Shown: positions 12,621 to 24,021 of the stretch, piece after piece
Position numbering within the stretch: the stretch's first letter is position 1
Layout of the letters: every line of letters begins with the position of its first letter
NCBI GenBank assembly: GCA_047967505.1
Contig: CM106540.1
Source: Dipteris shenzhenensis
Taxonomy: Eukaryota; Polypodiophyta; Polypodiopsida; Gleicheniales
DNA: 64,000 nt
Strand: one strand, 5' to 3'
Program-made: the position numbers and the translations under genes
Notes under the pieces: model-generated
Database searches by the model: none
Seen by the model: only the letters and a program-made list of their open reading frames with translations
Told to the model about the DNA's origin: nothing

Positions 12621-14280
12621 AAGTGACAACCCTCTCTTCACACCTGAACCTTAGATTATGACAACCCTTCTATCATAGCATTCTTTTACAGCCCTTGCAT
12701 AATTCCCATTATAAGAGAACCCAAAACAAACGCTAACATCGTCTGAGGTGGGTCTAAGGGAACTTACGATTCTTAGATTGTTCAATGAATCAGAAGTGGG
12801 AGGATCCTTCCCGCACACATTTAGGACCTCTGCTCTGGCTCGCTCCTGCCATTCCGGATGTGCACCAAGCAGCAAGGCCGTCCACGTTAGTAATGTGGAT
12901 GTAGTCTCGTGTCCCGCAAAAAAGAAAGTCTTGCACTCGCTCACAATCTCATCAATCCCCATGCTCAAATTCCTTTGGCTCCCTCCCAATTCTTTCTTGT
13001 TTGCACTCATCATCAATCCCAGTAAATCATTCCCGTAAAACCCAGCACCCTTCACTTTCTCCGACTCCATGCGACTGTAGATCATTTGGCGTAGCAGTTT
13101 CTGATTTTGCCGTTCAAGCTTCCAAGAGTAGCGATTCGTAGGAGTGGGTAACCACCTGTATAATGGAAAAACACGCAGCAAGCAGACTATGAGCGTGGTT
13201 CGGGGGCATGGAATTCTGTGCGCAAGTATTTGCACTGAAATTACCTTGATCCTGGGACGTATAAGCTACGGGCAGCTTTTGCAACGATAATCTGTTGTTC
13301 GTGCTGTATCTCAAACACCCGCTTCCCATCTGCGAAGCTGCTGCCAAAGGCCGTGTGCGAAATAATGTCGGCAGTAAGGTTTCTGAACTCTTCATGTACA
13401 TCGATTTCCTTCTGTCCTGAAGCCACTTTGTCGATCGTATCTGCCCACTTGTCTAGCAGAGAGGTCGTGCATGCTACTATAGTTGGGGTCATCAACTGCA
13501 TTGAAAAAACAACGGGACATCTGGGGATGAATCTTTCCACTCATTCAGCATAAAATTTCACTGTTCGCATTAACGTTTCTTATGAACAGCAAGCAAGATT
13601 GGTCTATTGCAGACACTCATGTACAAAATTACACACCTTTAGCTTGTCAATGAAGAAGGCTGGGCTGACTATTCGCCGATGTTGAGCCCACTTCTCTCCC
13701 TCAAGAGCCAGAAGCCCTCCGCCCACCAAGTCCTTGGTATCAGGCCTTCTGCCTGGCTTCCTGAAGTACCCGAATTTGTCGGACAGAATCTGTCGACCGT
13801 GCTCAGGCTCCGCCATATATATTGTGGCTTGAGGGCCGTACCAAAAGAAAAACGGATTGCCTACACGGATGCATGTGTGCATTAACGACAGGGTCTAGAG
13901 AGAAATTTTAGACTATCAGGTCAATAGTTAAAGGCAAATAGCATCTCATCAGGGGAGCGGGGCTTACCGAATTTATGTGACCATACGAAGTAGTGTCCCA
14001 GAATTCGTGGCGCAATGTCGTGGGAGATGTGGGTCATTGGAGCTCTGCGGGCTTTGTCGTCCAGAGCAACCATCTCGGCGGCGTTTCCATACAAGAAACG
14101 GTAAGGCAAACCCTTGAGACCTTGTGCTTCAAGAGCCCTTTTGGTTCGAAGGGGCTTCAGCCACAGGGAAAGAAAAACGCTCCATGCAGCCCTGTATAAT
14201 AACGCCAGAACGGTGGCAACGATGAGGAGACTGGGAGAGCATTGGCGGACAAAGGTTGAGATGGTGGCGGTGAGAGCCAT
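11948..14280 (-). CDS. Cytochrome P450, CYP72 clan, five exons, apparently intact
   Basis: Five exons join without breaking frame: 14280-13968, 13860-13637, 13495-13245, 13155-12768 and 12382-11948. All introns are GT-AG (donors GGTAAG, GGTGTG, GGTAAT, CGTAAG; acceptors TGTAG, TGCAG, TACAG, TATAG). The sum is 1,611 nt, or 536 residues, normal for a plant microsomal P450. A hydrophobic N-terminal anchor lies at about residues 15-40. The I-helix AGHETT is at about 343-348, the K-helix EALR at 399-402, the PERF-region FNPQRF at 453-458, and the haem loop FGMGPRTCIG carries the ligand Cys482. VPGSRWLPTPTNR and GEKWAQHRRIVSPAF are typical of the CYP72 clan (CYP709/CYP721/CYP734/CYP735 relatives). 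That clan oxidises hormones and specialised metabolites; the substrate cannot be told from sequence. I start at the ATG just before the anchor; the upstream in-frame ATG at 14460 would add a 60-residue Arg/Glu-rich extension. Confidence 0.9.
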
Positions 14281-14460
14281 AGCCTGAGACCTTGCAGCTT
14301 GTAGTCTCTCTCTTTCTCGCGCTCTCTCTCTCGCAATCTCTCTCTCGATTATCAACTCTAACGCAGCTTGTACGCAATATCTCTGTCTATGGTGACTATG
14401 AACTCTAGTGTCGCAGCTTACACGCAATTTCCCTCTCACTCGCTGGCACCTCACTCTCAT
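14281..14460 (-). promoter_or_regulatory. Probable 5' leader of the P450 gene, CT/GA microsatellite
   Basis: Immediately upstream of the chosen ATG is a GA-rich run on the coding strand (CTCTCTCTCGC units on +). Such tracts are frequent in plant 5' UTRs. The transcription start cannot be placed; no convincing TATA box was found. Confidence 0.35.
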
Positions 14461-14990
14461 ATGTGTGCTTCATCCAGCATTGCGTGCCTTGCACGAAAAT
14501 GTGGCAATTGAATCTTGCAATGCCGTCACGATGTCGTCACGTCTGCTGTCATTTTGGGAAGCTCCCCACAAGCTTCAAACGTCTTGAGCAAGATTGAGAA
14601 CACGTGGATCAAAGCACATGGAGCTTAATCTAAACACTAGGTCTACCACGGATTTGAGATCCCCTCCACTCTATGCTGGATTCAAGATCCGCTCAGATGT
14701 GTCTCACGGTGGGATCTTAAAATATTTTTAATCTTTAAAAAATAAAATTTCAAGTTTCAAGACCCCTCCATCTCTAAACTTCAATTTGTAAGTTGTGATT
14801 GTGCCATAAATTTAGTATCAATCTCACCATGGTGCTACTTAGGAAATCGAGTAAGCAAAAATTTCGAGTAGTTATTGTGACCTTTATTCCTCTTGAGTTT
14901 CACATGCTTACAAGATTAATGTGTTATGCGTCATGTTTTACTAAACTTATGAAGCCTCAAGTAGTAACCATGGGTTTCAAGCTTACTTTT
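14461..14990. other. Intergenic DNA upstream of the P450
   Basis: Presumably includes the P450 promoter. No gene or strong repeat seen. Confidence 0.5.
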
Positions 14991-16174
14991 CTATGCTATT
15001 GGATGTAAGAAATTCATCATGTCTAGGGCAAAGCCATCATCCAATGGGAGCAAGAATAGAAAATCAATCAGGAAGGGGGATAAGCACTCAAAAATGAAAC
15101 TTTTATATAACATGTGTATGTGTTGATTATTTGGACATAAGTGAGTGAGTGCATCTCTATGTATATGTGCATGTGTTATTAACACACTATTCAAAATTTT
15201 TGGACTTGTGTAAAGTCCAATTTGAGAAATGGACTGAAAAAGAGTCCAAAAATTTTGAATATACTAGTAATGTTGTTTTTTGAACTCTATGCTATTGGAT
15301 GTAAGAAATTCATCATGTCTAGGGCAAAGCCATCATCCAATGGGAGCAAGAATAGAAAATCAATCAGGAAGGGGGATAAGCACTCAAAAATGAAACTTTT
15401 ATATAACATGTGTATGTGTTGATTATTTGGACATAAGTGAGTGAGTGCATCTCTATGTATATGTGCATGTGTTATTAACACACTATTCAAAATTTTTGGA
15501 CTTGTGTAAAGTCCAATTTGAGAAATGGACTGAAAAAGAGTCCAAAAATTTTGAATATACTAGTAATGTTGTTTTTTGAACTCTATGCTATTGGATGTAA
15601 GAAATTCATCATGTCTAGGGCAAAGCCATCATCCAATGGGAGCAAGAATAGAAAATCAATCAGGAAGGGGGATAAGCACTCAAAAATGAAACTTTTATAT
15701 AACATGTGTATGTGTTGATTATTTGGACATAAGTGAGTGAGTGCATCTCTATGTATATGTGCATGTGTTATTAACACACTATTCAAAATTTTTGGACTTG
15801 TGTAAAGTCCAATTTGAGAAATGGACTGAAAAAGAGTCCAAAAATTTTGAATATACTAGTAATGTTGTTTTTTGAACTCTATGCTATTGGATGTAAGAAA
15901 TTCATCATGTCTAGGGCAAAGCCATCATCCAATGGGAGCAAGAATAGAAAATCAATCAGGAAGGGGGATAAGCACTCAAAAATGAAACTTTTATATAACA
16001 TGTGTATGTGTTGATTATTTGGACATAAGTGAGTGAGTGCATCTCTATGTATATGTGCATGTGTTATTAACACACTATTCAAAATTTTTGGACTTGTGTA
16101 AAGTCCAATTTGAGAAATGGACTGAAAAAGAGTCCAAAAATTTTGAATATACTAGTAATGTTGTTTTTTGAACT
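14991..16174. repeat. 296-bp tandem repeat, four near-identical copies
   Basis: Units begin at 14991, 15287, 15583 and 15879, each starting CTATGCTATTGGATGTAAG and ending TTTTTTGAACT. No differences between copies were noticed. Each unit carries a perfect 18-bp inverted repeat, ATTCAAAATTTTTGGACT / AGTCCAAAAATTTTGAAT (16077-16094 and 16131-16148 in the last copy), with a 36-base loop. Matching short frames on both strands merely repeat with the unit. Confidence 0.95.
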
Positions 16175-16339
16175 AGATTTGACAACTCAAAACAAAAGAT
16201 TTGGTGATTAAGTACTAAGAACATCAATCCATAACCAAATCTCTTACAAAGGTGGTCTACATAAACATCTTCATAACTTCTTATGAATTGAGCTACTATC
16301 ACCTAAGAACATCAATAGATGACCAATTCTCTTAAAAAG
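16175..16339. other. Spacer between tandem array and element end
   Basis: AT-rich. It contains the first 'AAAGGTGGTnTACATAAACA' unit, related to those that follow. Confidence 0.4.
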
Positions 16340-16485
16340 GTGGTGTAAATAAACACCCTTATGTATAAGCGGTGTGCACACACCTTTATGACAATTTCTT
16401 TTAGAAAGGTGGTGTACATAAACCCCTTAGAAAGGTAGTATACATAAATCCTTTTATGTGTAAGTGGTGTACATATACACCTCAC
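16340..16485. repeat. Candidate subterminal repeats, left side of ~11-kb element
   Basis: Several copies of 'AAAGGTGGTGTAnATAAACnCC' and two of 'TTATGTnTAAGnGGTGT' (16359-16384, 16452-16481). The second reads TAAGTGGTGTACATATACACC. It matches, in inverted orientation, sequences at 27262-27290 and 27320-27343 just past the outer end of the opposite gene (19 of 21 bases for the best pair). Part of the motif is itself palindromic, so only the TTATGTATAAG portion gives real orientation evidence. Confidence 0.5.
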
Positions 16486-16811
16486 TTGGTATTAAAAAAC
16501 ACCCTTAACTATAAAAATACATTGACATAAAGTTTAAAATACACCATTAAGTATAAAATGGACCTTATAAACAATCTTTATACACAATAATGAGAGTAAA
16601 GAAATCAAAAAAGTAGTTAACTTTCTATTAAATATTTGCTTTACATAGAAGTTCAAAACTTGTGATTACAAAGCCGTCAGCCATCATGTTTCTCAATACC
16701 AATGTCCTCAATGCCAGGCCCTTGACTACCAGGGTCCTAACTAATAGGCTACTCTAAGACAGTACCAATGTCCTCAATGCGCCCTTGACTACCAAGGTCC
16801 TGACTAATACA
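16486..16811. other. AT-rich 3' flank of the - strand decayed gene
   Basis: Contains a partial duplication of the next gene's tail: 'ACCAATGTCCTCAATGCC' occurs at about 16699 and 16764. Nothing else seen. Confidence 0.4.
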
Positions 16812-19800
16812 CTACTCTAAGACTGGAGTCTCAGTAGCAAGGTCCTCAGTAGTTTGCTCTTCAGTTCCAAGCATCTGACTAGTAGGCTGCTCTGGAGTCT
16901 GTAAGGTCATGGTTGAAGAACCATCTATGCCCCCTGGTAACTCCTCCTGGTGATGCTTTGCCTCGTCCATACCTTCTTTGGGTAAGGCTTCCTTGCTTGA
17001 TCCACTTGCATGTCCATCCAAGATCAAGGGTGCCTTCCTCTCTTTTAATTTCAAGGGAAGTGCTTCCACCTCTCTATCCTTACCTTTTCCTACGATGTGT
17101 TGTACTACTACTTCTTGCTGTCGCCGGCTTTCTCGTATGATGAGTAGAACCTCCTTGACTCTAGTTTACAATTGATCACCCTTATTCTTTGTGCAGATTT
17201 CTTCTTGGTGTAAGTCATTGGATTTAGAGCTTTCATCCTCATCATCACCCTCAGACTCACTACCCTCGTCTTTGACAAATTTCCTCACTACCCTCTTCTT
17301 TGGCATTTTCCTCTTCAAAGAAGGTAGTGCAACTGTAATATGTGTCAAAGAACTCAATCTGATGGGGGGTATCAATGATATTTACATTTCTACCTTGGTC
17401 TAGCAATTTCTCAGTAGCAAAACCCATTCGATACAATGCTACTTTCTACCCATCATTCAATAAATTCTTTGTCATCTCTAGTATCACATCAGAATGCATC
17501 GGCTTTCTATAATCCACCATTGCTGCATTAAGCTTAACCTTATTGTCCTCAAAGTAATGAAGCTCGAGAGTCCTTAAAGGAATTTTGATTAGATTACCAC
17601 CACCCCTGGATAAGAAGCACATCAAGAAAGGCTGCAAGACTTGAACGGCAATGCCTTCCAAGACAGTCATATGATTACATAGGACTATACCATGGTATGC
17701 TTTTGAAAATAAATACCCAAATGCAGATGTCAAACTCGCATACAAGGCATCCCTTCGTAATTCTATCACAAACAGGACCAACGTTGATCTTTTCTTATCT
17801 GCCATAGGACCTTCTATGATAAACCGCACAAGTTCAACTATGTGTGACACTGCAAGGTCTTGCAATTCATCTATGAAAAATACACATGGCTTCTCCCAAG
17901 CATGACTGCTCATTGTTATCAAATGCTCTGTATCAATGCCATTGATGTGTGCCAAATTTGTATCATTCTCTGATAGTAAGATATCATAGGAGAAGCTAAA
18001 TGGAGAACCATCATGTAAACCACCAATTGCTCTACCTTGGGCAATGGACTGCAAAGCCTTTTTCTTGATGTCTATATATTCTGTCTCAACAACCTTTGGC
18101 ATTTTAGCTCTTAGATCCTTTGTTGGTGTGGCATCTGCATCCATTGAAGCCAACCACTTTCTAGCCCATGTCTTATCAAGGAGTTGACCTAGACTAAGTC
18201 CATTCTTCTTATCCACATCAATTGATTTGCCAGCTAACTCATCATCAGATTTCAATAAAAACAATAGTGTCGAGAGAGTACCCTCACTTTGAATCATTCG
18301 GGTGAACACTTCATCCAAATTGCTATGCTTGCTCTTCTTTCCAAAGAAGCAGTCACTGCTTATATTTGTTTCCTCTGAGTTGCAGTTGCTCTGGTGCCTC
18401 AAAGGACATCTTTCTTGTTTCATATGCTTGGCAAACATCCATGATGCTCTGAAACACTAAGTCCTCACGGAAGACAATGCAAGTAACATCCCTGTATCTT
18501 GCAACGGCAGTGTTCAGACCCTTTGCCTCAATCTTATTACTTGGTACGCCTTGCGTATTGCTTAAAACACTTTTCAAGCATCTATAGAACTGAGTCCTCT
18601 TTGCCATGTACTCAGATGTAGGTCTCCTACGCTTCACTGTTTATGGCTTTCCATAGCCCACCCATAACTCCCTTGCCTTTATCAGGATCTCAGAAAGAGA
18701 AGAGCTTTTGTTCAACCTAAATGGAGCAGAATTCAATCTTTCTGATTCTAGAATGTACTTCGAGTCATCATTAAATATTCATACATGACAAATGACCCGT
18801 TGAAGCTTTTCCATCCACTCAATCTGTGACAAGTTTCCTTTTCTTCCCTCATCAAGGGCGATCCTACAAGCTTCACAAAAGTGTTGCCCATCAATGGGCT
18901 CAAACCTGCATCTTTCCAAGAATCTATTCTTTGCCAGCACATATCTCTTCTCGATGTCAGCCCCATATCAGCTTTGGTATAAAGTCTCTTCACAAACAAA
19001 GTCACTCCTTCTAAAATTCTCAAAAGCATCAAGAAAGTCCACACACTTTTGAAATGTGACATCAAGCAATGTAGGATCATCTTCTTGAAGTCTCTTAAAC
19101 GCCATAGGATGAAGAGTGATATCAGTGGCAACTGGAGTTCTTGTTTTCCTCATATCTTCATACAATTTGCATGCAAATGTCTTATCGAGCTTTCTTTGAT
19201 AATGAAGCTCGATTAATAAGCATTGTGGCCATGCTAAATTGTGAAAATCCCCAAATATACCCCTCATCCTCTAGAGGATGTAAGTCTGCCACACTTATGG
19301 AAAAGTCTGCGAGACTTGTATCTTCTTCTTGTGGATCCTCCTAATCATCACTATCCAATTTTTTGCCTGGTTTTAAATAACCTGCACTTGAACGATCTAC
19401 ACATGGAGTAGGAGTTATTTTGGCTCTCTTTCTGGGAATAGTTGTGGAACTTGAATCTGCTCCACGATCACTCCTTCTTATTCCTGTAGTTGCAGCAATC
19501 GATGGTGTAGGTATAGTTAGAGATACTGTAGTTACTGCCGCAGATATTGTAGTTACTCTTGCCAAAGATACCGTAGTTATCGCCACAGATATTAGCAGTA
19601 CAACTTGAGGGCTACATGTTATAGATGGCGTACTTACTGCTGCTGAAGGTAAAACACCACCACTTGGAAATGCATCCCACATTTTCTTCAATGCTTCCAA
19701 GGCACTAAGTAATTCTTGAGATCTCTCAATTGAATCTGGTAAGGGCTTCAAGAAGTACTTGTGCGTAACTCGTAACTTGTAGACCACATCGTCATTCTTC

Positions 19801-20009
19801 CCTTTGCACAGAACTTCTATTAAATTGTTTTCTTTAATGTTGATGGTTGAGACCATGCCACCATTTCTTACTGCCTCTGGAGAATATTTCACGCTTGATA
19901 CATTCTCGGCAGTAATCACCAAAAAATACTTTGATTTGCGCTCCATAAAATACCAAGCATGTTCAAGATATTTGAAAGACACCTTAAATTTAAGACCAAG
20001 CATGTTCAA
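16812..20009 (-). pseudogene. Decayed long gene of unknown family, divergent partner of the DUF7869-like gene
   Basis: A coding-like sequence runs right to left through almost 3.2 kb with frameshifts and few stops. 20009-19341 gives 222 residues, including a degenerate Val/Thr/Ser repeat around AVTTVSLTIPTPS. 19267-18353 is open except for three stops and contains RCRFEPIDGQHFCEACRIAL, with a Cys/His cluster that could bind zinc. 18438-17446 gives 330 residues with CVFFIDELQDL, resembling a Walker-B-like strand, but I find no matching P-loop, so ATPase activity is not supported. A further ~55 codons, an acidic Ser/Glu/Asp stretch (GSESEGDDEDESS, 17250-17290) and a tail ending at 16812 follow. 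Amino-acid content is protein-like throughout. I do not recognise the family. Its head-to-head arrangement with the gene at 24.0 kb suggests an accessory protein of the same mobile element. Confidence 0.55.
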
Positions 20010-20039
20010 GATATTTGAAACACACCTTATTTAAAATTT

Positions 20040-20204
20040 AATTTGTTTTATTTTTTTCATCATTTTTTTTAAAATTTTATTTATCTATTTAATTTTAATT
20101 TTTTATTTAAATTAAATTTTTTTAATTATTTTTTTTTAATTTATTTAATTTATCTTATTTTATTTTATTTTATTTTATTATTTATTATTTTTTATTTTTT
20201 ATTT
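20040..20204. repeat. AT-rich tract (TTTATTTATTTAATTT)
   Basis: Almost pure A/T with TTTATTT/TTTAATT units. A homologous tract lies at about 40640-40797 beside the second hairpin module. Confidence 0.8.
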
Positions 20205-20460
20205 TTAAAGGCCCAAAGGTCTCCCTTAAGGGAGGGTTAATCCCCTCCCCTAAGCCCCCAAGGGCCTTAATTTTTTTTTCGTCCCTTTTTTTGTGTGGAG
20301 GCCCAAAGGACCCCCTTAAGGGAGGGTTAATCCCCTCTCCTAAGGCCCCAAGGGCCTCCTATTGCACGCGCAACAAGAGGCCCTTAGGGCCTTAGGGGAG
20401 GGGATTAATCCCCCCTAACCTGTTGCACATGCAACAGGTTAGGGAAGGTTAATCCCCCCT
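20205..20460. repeat. GC-rich hairpin module, copy 1
   Basis: Two direct copies of 'AGGCCCAAAGG...TTAAGGGAGGGTTAATCCCC...CCCCAAGGGCCT' (20208-20270, 20300-20358) are followed by an inverted copy (AGGCCCTTAGGGCCTTAGGGG, then GATTAATCCCCC) and the palindrome AACCTGTTGCACATGCAACAGGTT. The strand can therefore fold into nested stems. The first ~175 bp recur at 40798-40969. Confidence 0.85.
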
Positions 20461-21185
20461 CCTCCCTCCTCTTCTCCCCGCCTCCCTCCTCCTGCTTTCT
20501 CGCCTCTCTCCCTGCCTCCCCCCTCTCGCCTCCCTGCCTTCGCCTCCCCCCTCGCGCCCCCACCTTCGTCTCCCCCCTCTTGCTTCTTGCCTCCCCGCCT
20601 TCGCCTCCCCTCTCCCGCCTCCCACCTCCGTCCTCTCCTCTGCCTCCTCGCCTTCACCTCTCCCACCTCCATTCCCTCCTCCCGCCTCTCGCCTCCCACC
20701 TTCGTCCTCTCCTTCGCCTCCCCACCTTCACCTCTCCCACCTCCGTCCCCTCCTCCGTCCCTGCCTCCCCGCTCCCCAGAAAAAAAAGCCCCTCCATTTC
20801 TTCGCTCCTTGCCCTCCCCGCTTCCCAAAAAAAAAAAGGACAAAAAAAAAAGGACCGAAGGGTAAGGGGAGGGAGGGAGAGGATTCACAATCGAAGGGGG
20901 CAAGCAGGAGAAGGAAAAGAAGAGGGGAGGAGAGGGGAAGGAAGAGAGAGGGGAGGGGAAGGAAGGGAAAGGGAGAAGTGGGAGAAGAAGAGGGAAGCGG
21001 GAAGCAGGAGGAGAGGGGAAGAGGGGAGGGAGGAAGGGAGGAGAGGGGAAGGAGGGAGAGGGGAGCGAAAGGGAGGGAAAGGAGGAAGCAGGAGGAGGGA
21101 GGATGGGAAGCGGGAGGAGAGGGAAAGCGAGGGGAGGGAGGAGAGGGGAAAGGAGGGAGGGAGGGAGTACCTGGGTGGGGAGGTG
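20455..21185. repeat. Polypyrimidine tract followed by polypurine tract
   Basis: 20455-20805 is nearly all C/T (CCTCCC, CTCGCCTCC units). After a short A-run, 20866-21185 is nearly all G/A (GGGGAGGAGAGGGGAAGG). The two halves are imperfect reverse complements, so the region could form a very large hairpin or triplex-type structure. Long Pro/Ser or Gly/Arg/Glu frames here are composition artefacts. Confidence 0.85.
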
Positions 21186-23099
21186 GTGGAGGAGCTCGAG
21201 GAAAGTTATGGGAGAGAATGAGGAGAAGTAGAGTTTTATAGGAAATGGGAAGCTTTTAGGTCAAGTCAGCTTTTTTTAGTTTTTTAGGTTTTTTTAGTTC
21301 TTTTAGATTCACTATAAGTAGAACGTTCTTCATTCTCTCTTTCATTCAAAGTTCATTCTTTCACACTCCATGCTTCTCTCCTCTCATCAACATGTTGCAG
21401 GATTCTCCTAATTTTCAAAATGTTGCAAGAGGTGAGTTCATTTCCAACCTATTGCATACGCAAGAACTTCTAAGAATCAAGTTTTTATAAATCCCTCTTT
21501 ACCTCAAACTCTCACAACCTATTGTCACAAATTTCTCTCAAACTCAAACTCTCCCGGCCTATTGCCCATGCAATAATTTTTTTTTTTAATAAATGAGAAA
21601 ACAATCTATTACAAATTTCTCCCTCAACCTCAAAACCACTCAAACCTCCCTACCTATTGCATATGCAACAACTTAAAAACAAAATTTAACCATAAATCTC
21701 TTCAAAAACTCTTCTCACGATACTATTAATGTACGCAACAACTTCAAAAAACCATCTTTTGCATTAAATCTTTTTTTTCACAAATTTTTCTCTTTACCTC
21801 AAACTCTCACAACCTATTGTCACAAATTTCTCTCAAACTCAAACTCTCCTAGCCTATTGGCCATGCAATAATTTTTAAAAAAAAATAAATTAGAAAACAA
21901 TCTATTACAAATTTCTCTCTCAACCTGAAAACCACTCAAACCTCCCTACCTATTGCATACGCAATAACTTCAAAACAAAATTTAACCATAAATCTCTCTA
22001 AAAACTCTTCTCATGACACTTTATTAATATGAGAAATCCATTTATAATATTTTTACTCCATAATATAATAAATTTTTATTAACTAATGTTTAAATATAAT
22101 TTTGCTAAAATTATATATTGTTAATCTATAAATTAATATAAATATTATATACGTATTATATAAATACATTGATTAAAAAAATATAACAATGAAAATATTT
22201 TTAAAATGGAGGTCTTTTAGCATATGTGCTCTATATAATACTTATTTGTAAGGTAGTTGTTAATATGAAAAATCTCTACAATATTCTTCTTACTATTAAC
22301 TAGATATTAAATTTTAGTTTTAATAAAAATATACATTATTAACTTAAAAATTAATATAAAATATAATGTAATTATTGTATAAATTTACATATATATATAT
22401 ATAATAATATTATTATTATACATTAATAACATTTAAAATTATGTATATTATATAGTAATAACCTTTAAATTTTAAAAAGTAGTCAATCAAAGAATTGAAT
22501 TAATTTAAAAAATAAGAAAATATTGAATTTTACACACGTGCTTTTAGCATGTATGCTTTTCTTCCATATGTATAATACTTGTTAGTCAAAGAATAAAGAA
22601 TTAGATAATGCATTTGTAAGGTAGATATTTAAAACCATAGAATCTGGAAGAGGTTTAGCATACTTGCTTATCTTTGTTACAGTATGTAATACTTTGCAAA
22701 AGCCTTAAACTTTGTTTAAGGCTTTGCACAAAACTACAGTATCATTGAATCCATATCATTTTTCTACTTTAGCAACCATGGTATGAATCCATGATATGGA
22801 ATACATATTTCTTCTAAATATTTCTTATCACATACTTCTTCATTTCTTTTGATACACCATGTAGCATGAATGTAAGAAAATATGAATCAGTGTGCTTTTA
22901 GCCTATGTGCTTGTCCCTAATCAGTAGGATACTTTGACTAGGTAGACTTATAATTACTTAAAGTAAAGCCTTTGCAAAGGATCGTACCTGGTATTGGATA
23001 TAAACAAAACACTTCGGAAAGCATATAATATATAGTCTATATATATCTAAACTAAATACTCTAGAATGCATATTTTATATAGTCTATATACCTTAAATC
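21186..23099. repeat. AT-rich central region with CCTATTGCnnnnGCAAnA palindromes
   Basis: At 21440-21970 a ~370-bp stretch occurs about twice (21450-21690 and 21790-22000). It carries the short palindrome 'CCTATTGCATACGCAA' and variants beside 'CTCACAACCTATTG' and 'ACAAATTTCTCT'. 22020-23099 is AT-rich with repeated 'GCATnTGTGCTTTT' phrases and no gene seen. The palindrome core is the one also found at 20365, 20430 and 23570-23860. Confidence 0.6.
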
Positions 23100-23520
23100 T
23101 TACACTCTAAATCTTAAATCCTAAATTTTCCTAAATGTTAGGTTATACAATCTAAGCTCTTAAACTTATATAACAGTTCTAATCCCTAAACCCTAAACCT
23201 TAAACCCTAACCCCTGTAGCTTAAATTCTCAAACCTAATTCTTTGATCCTAAACCCTAGATTCTAGACTCTAAGCTCATGACCTTATATACTAAACCCTA
23301 AACCATAAACCCTAAATCCTAAACCTTAAAACAATAATCATAAATCTAAACCCTAAATGCAAAATCCTAAATCCTTAACCCTAGATCTTAAACCCGAAGC
23401 CCTAAATCCTAAACCCTAAAACCATAATCATAAACCCAAAACCCTAAATACTAAATCTTAAATCGTAAGCCCTAAATCCTTAACCCTAGATACTAAACCC
23501 TAAACCCTAAAATACAACCA
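23100..23520. repeat. Degenerate telomere-like repeats, CCCTAAA orientation
   Basis: Dozens of CCCTAAA, CCTAAAT and CCCTAGA heptamers occur, mostly CCCTAAACC-type phrases. This is the Arabidopsis-type plant telomere sequence in degenerate interstitial form. It sits far from any chromosome end here, since gene-like sequence continues on both sides. Confidence 0.85.
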
Positions 23521-23911
23521 AAATTTAATGATTTTTTTCAATTTGTGCAATAGGTTTGATATATCCCCCAACCTGTTGCAAGTGGAACAAGTTAATGGTG
23601 CACCCAACTTGGTGCAAAAATCAAGGAATTTTCTTGATTTGTGCAACAAGTTGGATATATCCCCCAACCTATTGCTTAAGCAACAGGTGGGGGGATATAT
23701 CCAACATGTTGCATCAAGCAACAGGTTGGGGGATATATCCAACCTATTGCATAAATCAAGAAATTTCTTGACTTGTGGAACAGGTTGGATATATCCCCCA
23801 ACCTGTTGCTCAAGCAACATGTTTTTTTATTTAAGCAACAGGTTGGGGGATATATCCAACCTGTTGTACAAATCAAAAAATTTCATTAAATTTTGGTTGT
23901 ATTTTAGGGTT
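23503..23911. repeat. Long inverted repeat with nested GGATATATCC / GCAACAGGTT palindromes
   Basis: The 77-bp arms at 23503-23579 and 23835-23911 match in inverted orientation at about 70 of 77 positions; the outer 29 bases match perfectly. Between them lie at least four alternating copies of GGATATATCCcccAACCTGTTGC and its reverse complement. The telomere-like tracts outside each arm are also in mirror orientation. Confidence 0.9.
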
Positions 23912-24006
23912 AGGGTTTAGGGCTTAGGATTTAGGATGTAGAGTTTAGGATTTAGAGTTTTGGGTTTAGGGTTTAGGGTTTAGCATTTAGTGTTGAGGGT
24001 TTAGAA
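23903..24006. repeat. Degenerate telomere-like repeats, TTTAGGG orientation
   Basis: TTTAGGG, TTAGGAT and TTAGGGC units, complementary in strand sense to the 23.1-23.5 kb tract. They end 15 bases before the start of the DUF7869-like frame. Confidence 0.8.
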
Positions 24007-24021
24007 TATTATCAGAAGAAA

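Noticed and set aside
14991-16174. Regular repeats as a CRISPR-like array or duplicated small genes
   Set aside because: The unit is 296 bp with no spacers; the short frames repeat only because the DNA does.
17870-17920. ATPase assignment from CVFFIDELQDL
   Set aside because: No P-loop was found upstream, and one hydrophobic-acidic strand is not enough.
20439-21241. Long Pro/Ser- and Gly/Arg/Glu-rich frames on both strands
   Set aside because: They come from the polypyrimidine/polypurine composition; no stop codons arise in such DNA.
23100-24006. A true chromosome end
   Set aside because: Repeats are degenerate, in two opposite orientations, and gene-like sequence continues on both sides.
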